Shown here piece after piece: positions 62,584-64,000 of a stretch of DNA of 64,000 nucleotides. The stretch's first letter is position 1, and each line of letters starts with the position of its first letter. The stretch lies in assembly GCA_028283605.1 (NCBI GenBank), contig JAPWKH010000034.1:1-64000 (forward strand), written 5' to 3'. The translations under genes and the position numbers were made by a program. Source of the DNA: Arachidicoccus sp. Lineage in GTDB: Bacteria; Bacteroidota; Bacteroidia; Chitinophagales; Chitinophagaceae. The notes beneath the pieces were generated by a model. The model did no database searches. It worked only from the letters and a program-made list of their open reading frames with translations, and was not told where the DNA came from.

Positions 62584-63561
62584 TTAAATCGCCGGAATGC
62601 GCACTGTAAAAATACTTCCGTTCGGCCGATTATCCTTCACATCGATGCTGCCGCGATGGTCTTTTACAATCTTCTTACAAAGGAACAATCCCAAGCCTGT
62701 CCCTTTGGAGTTACGAACGGATTCATCTCCAACACGATAAAATTTTTGAAAAACTTTTTGTTTGTTATCATTGCTTATGCCAAGCCCTTCATCTATAATT
62801 TCCAGCACCGCATTTTTTGAAACTATAGTAAGCTGTACGCCCACAGGCGTTTTTGCGGGAGAATACTTTAAAGCGTTATCTATAAGATTATTTACCAGTA
62901 ATTCCAGCAATAGCTCTTCGCCGCTTACGTGGATATTATCTTCAATATTACTATAGAAATTTCTATCCGGCTCACGATTGGAAAAATATTGTACGCGGTC
63001 TTCTATAAGTTCGCTTAGATTTACTTCATCTCTTGATATTACATATTTTCCGCCTTCTAACTGAGCAGTGATCAAAATATTACTCGTCAATACATTAAGC
63101 CTTTCGGTCTCTAAAAGCGTGTTGGAAATAAGTTTCTGTTGCTGTTCGGGCTGTAGTTTTCTTTTTTGCAATGTTTCTAAATTCAACCGCGAAACGGCTA
63201 TTGGCGTTTTAAGTTCATGCGTAATCGCCATCATAAAATTCTGTTGCTGGTCAGCCGTTTTAATTTGCTTTCTTACCACGCGGTACACATACGCTGCGCC
63301 AACCATTATCAACACAAAAAAAGTAATGCCTTCTCCGGCGTATTGCCAGGATTTTCTATACATCGCCTCGTTTAGCGCCGTTAATTTTTGACTGTACAAT
63401 ACATCATCTTTCTTTAATTGTTCATAGCGGAAATTATACATTTGTTTTGCTTGCTTTTCCAGCTCAAAATACCACAGTACCAATGCAGAAACAATATACA
63501 GCAGCAAAAACCAGTATGCTATGCTAATAAAGGATAATTTATGCTTCTTCGCTTTTTGCAA
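62584..63561 (-). CDS. Sensor histidine kinase
   Basis: A 325-residue inner-membrane kinase. Two membrane segments (about 12-31 and 79-94) enclose a short periplasmic loop of about 45 residues, too small for a PAS or Cache sensor. The HisKA motif MAITHELKTP holds H115. The ATPase domain has the N-box LLVNNLIDNALKYSPA and G boxes DEGLGIS and GTGLGLFLCK. It works with the adjacent OmpR-type regulator. No HAMP domain is evident. It may sense membrane or envelope state. Confidence 0.93.
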   Translation of the reverse strand: MQKAKKHKLSFISIAYWFLLLYIVSALVLWYFELEKQAKQMYNFRYEQLKKDDVLYSQKLTALNEAMYRKSWQYAGEGITFFVLIMVGAAYVYRVVRKQIKTADQQQNFMMAITHELKTPIAVSRLNLETLQKRKLQPEQQQKLISNTLLETERLNVLTSNILITAQLEGGKYVISRDEVNLSELIEDRVQYFSNREPDRNFYSNIEDNIHVSGEELLLELLVNNLIDNALKYSPAKTPVGVQLTIVSKNAVLEIIDEGLGISNDNKQKVFQKFYRVGDESVRNSKGTGLGLFLCKKIVKDHRGSIDVKDNRPNGSIFTVRIPAI

Positions 63562-63582
63562 TCTGTTTATATTACAATGTAT

Positions 63583-64000
63583 TTAATAATTCCCTTCCGC
63601 TTTTTCTCCCGAAATGATGGCTACACTTGTGCTGCAGCCTAATCGCGTTGCGCCTGCTTCCACCAATTCTTTAGCAAACTCATAAGTGCGGATTCCTCCG
63701 CTGGCTTTTATTTGTACGCCTTGGGGCAAATTTTCTTTGAATAATTTTACCGCATGTACGGATGCGCCTTTCTCTGCATATCCGGTAGATGTTTTTAAAA
63801 AATCAATCCCTGCAGCGCCGTATAACTGACAGCATTTTATAATTTCATCATCGGTCAAAATACCGCTTTCGATAATGATTTTTACAACTTTGTTTTTTTC
63901 TTTAATAATGGGAACGAGATGATTAATTTCATTCGCAAGGTATTCCCAATCGTTGTTTTTCAATGCGATTAAATTGATAACGATGTCGAGTTCGTCCGCA
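63583..64000 (-). CDS. deoC: Deoxyribose-phosphate aldolase (partial, runs off the window)
   Basis: The C-terminal 139 residues of DeoC, a class I aldolase splitting 2-deoxyribose 5-phosphate in nucleoside breakdown. The frame stays open to the window edge and reads ADELDIVINLIALKNNDWEY at its truncated start. The Schiff-base Lys is in DFLKTSTGYA and the second active-site Lys in QIKASGGIRT. The stop at 63583 lies 21 bases before the histidine-kinase start, so co-transcription is possible. Confidence 0.93.
   Translation of the reverse strand, partial: ADELDIVINLIALKNNDWEYLANEINHLVPIIKEKNKVVKIIIESGILTDDEIIKCCQLYGAAGIDFLKTSTGYAEKGASVHAVKLFKENLPQGVQIKASGGIRTYEFAKELVEAGATRLGCSTSVAIISGEKAEGNY

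Noticed and set aside
1-64000. CRISPR arrays, rRNA genes, known riboswitches
   Set aside because: No regularly spaced repeats, rRNA-like sequence or recognisable riboswitch core was found while reading both strands.

Overview
The window is a chromosomal segment from a member of Bacteroidota, most likely family Chitinophagaceae (inference). The markers are an LpxC-FabZ fusion gene, PorV of the type IX secretion system, a SusC/SusD pair with its own ECF sigma and FecR anti-sigma, bacillithiol synthesis (BshC), many DUF4xxx lipoproteins, and repeated TAnnTTTG -7 boxes just upstream of start codons. The DNA is AT-rich. No rRNA, CRISPR array or intact prophage was seen; there is one tRNA, Ser(GCT).

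Layout. 1-5.2 kb is an accessory patch: a YCII protein with a frameshifted ECF42-type sigma factor, an internally deleted IS1182-family transposase, a 72-bp direct repeat bracketing both, a divergent HxlR regulator/MFS pump pair with a dyad operator, a DinB-like protein and the 3' end of a lost phzF-like gene. 5.2-13.9 kb is mostly core: thrS, a secreted hydrolase, a PIN toxin-antitoxin (TA) pair, an HD hydrolase, lpxD, lpxC-fabZ and an AraC-type regulator with a cysteine cluster. 13.9-17.0 kb holds two more TA modules with frameshifted toxins, repeats, and a secreted HExxH protein. 17-32.6 kb is core: recG, bshC, rimO, osmC, an intact parDE, lipA, plsC, dnaA, tRNA-Ser, bioB, mnmA and yidC.

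32.8-46.4 kb carries an MBL hydrolase, an orphan TonB receptor, a PDZ/S41 lipoprotein protease, a PspC protein, a free-standing C-terminal half of CarB, pyrD, porV, ispF, dut, a DUF4292 lipoprotein and an EnvC-like LytM protein. 46.6-58.4 kb is one co-directional locus: ECF sigma, FecR, SusC with an STN domain, SusD, a DUF4843 lipoprotein, a PKD-like lipoprotein and two tandem DUF4369-thioredoxin proteins. No glycosidase or lyase is present, so the imported ligand is unknown; this is the best candidate for an under-described system. 58.4-59.2 kb has no recognisable gene but holds a strong minus-strand terminator. The window ends with comB, batD, a two-component system and the 3' part of deoC.

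Two themes stand out. Three of the four TA toxins and the ECF42 sigma factor look damaged, while their antitoxins look intact. Four genes (bioB, the MBL gene, pyrD and comB) have the -7 box exactly four bases before the ATG, which suggests leaderless mRNAs.
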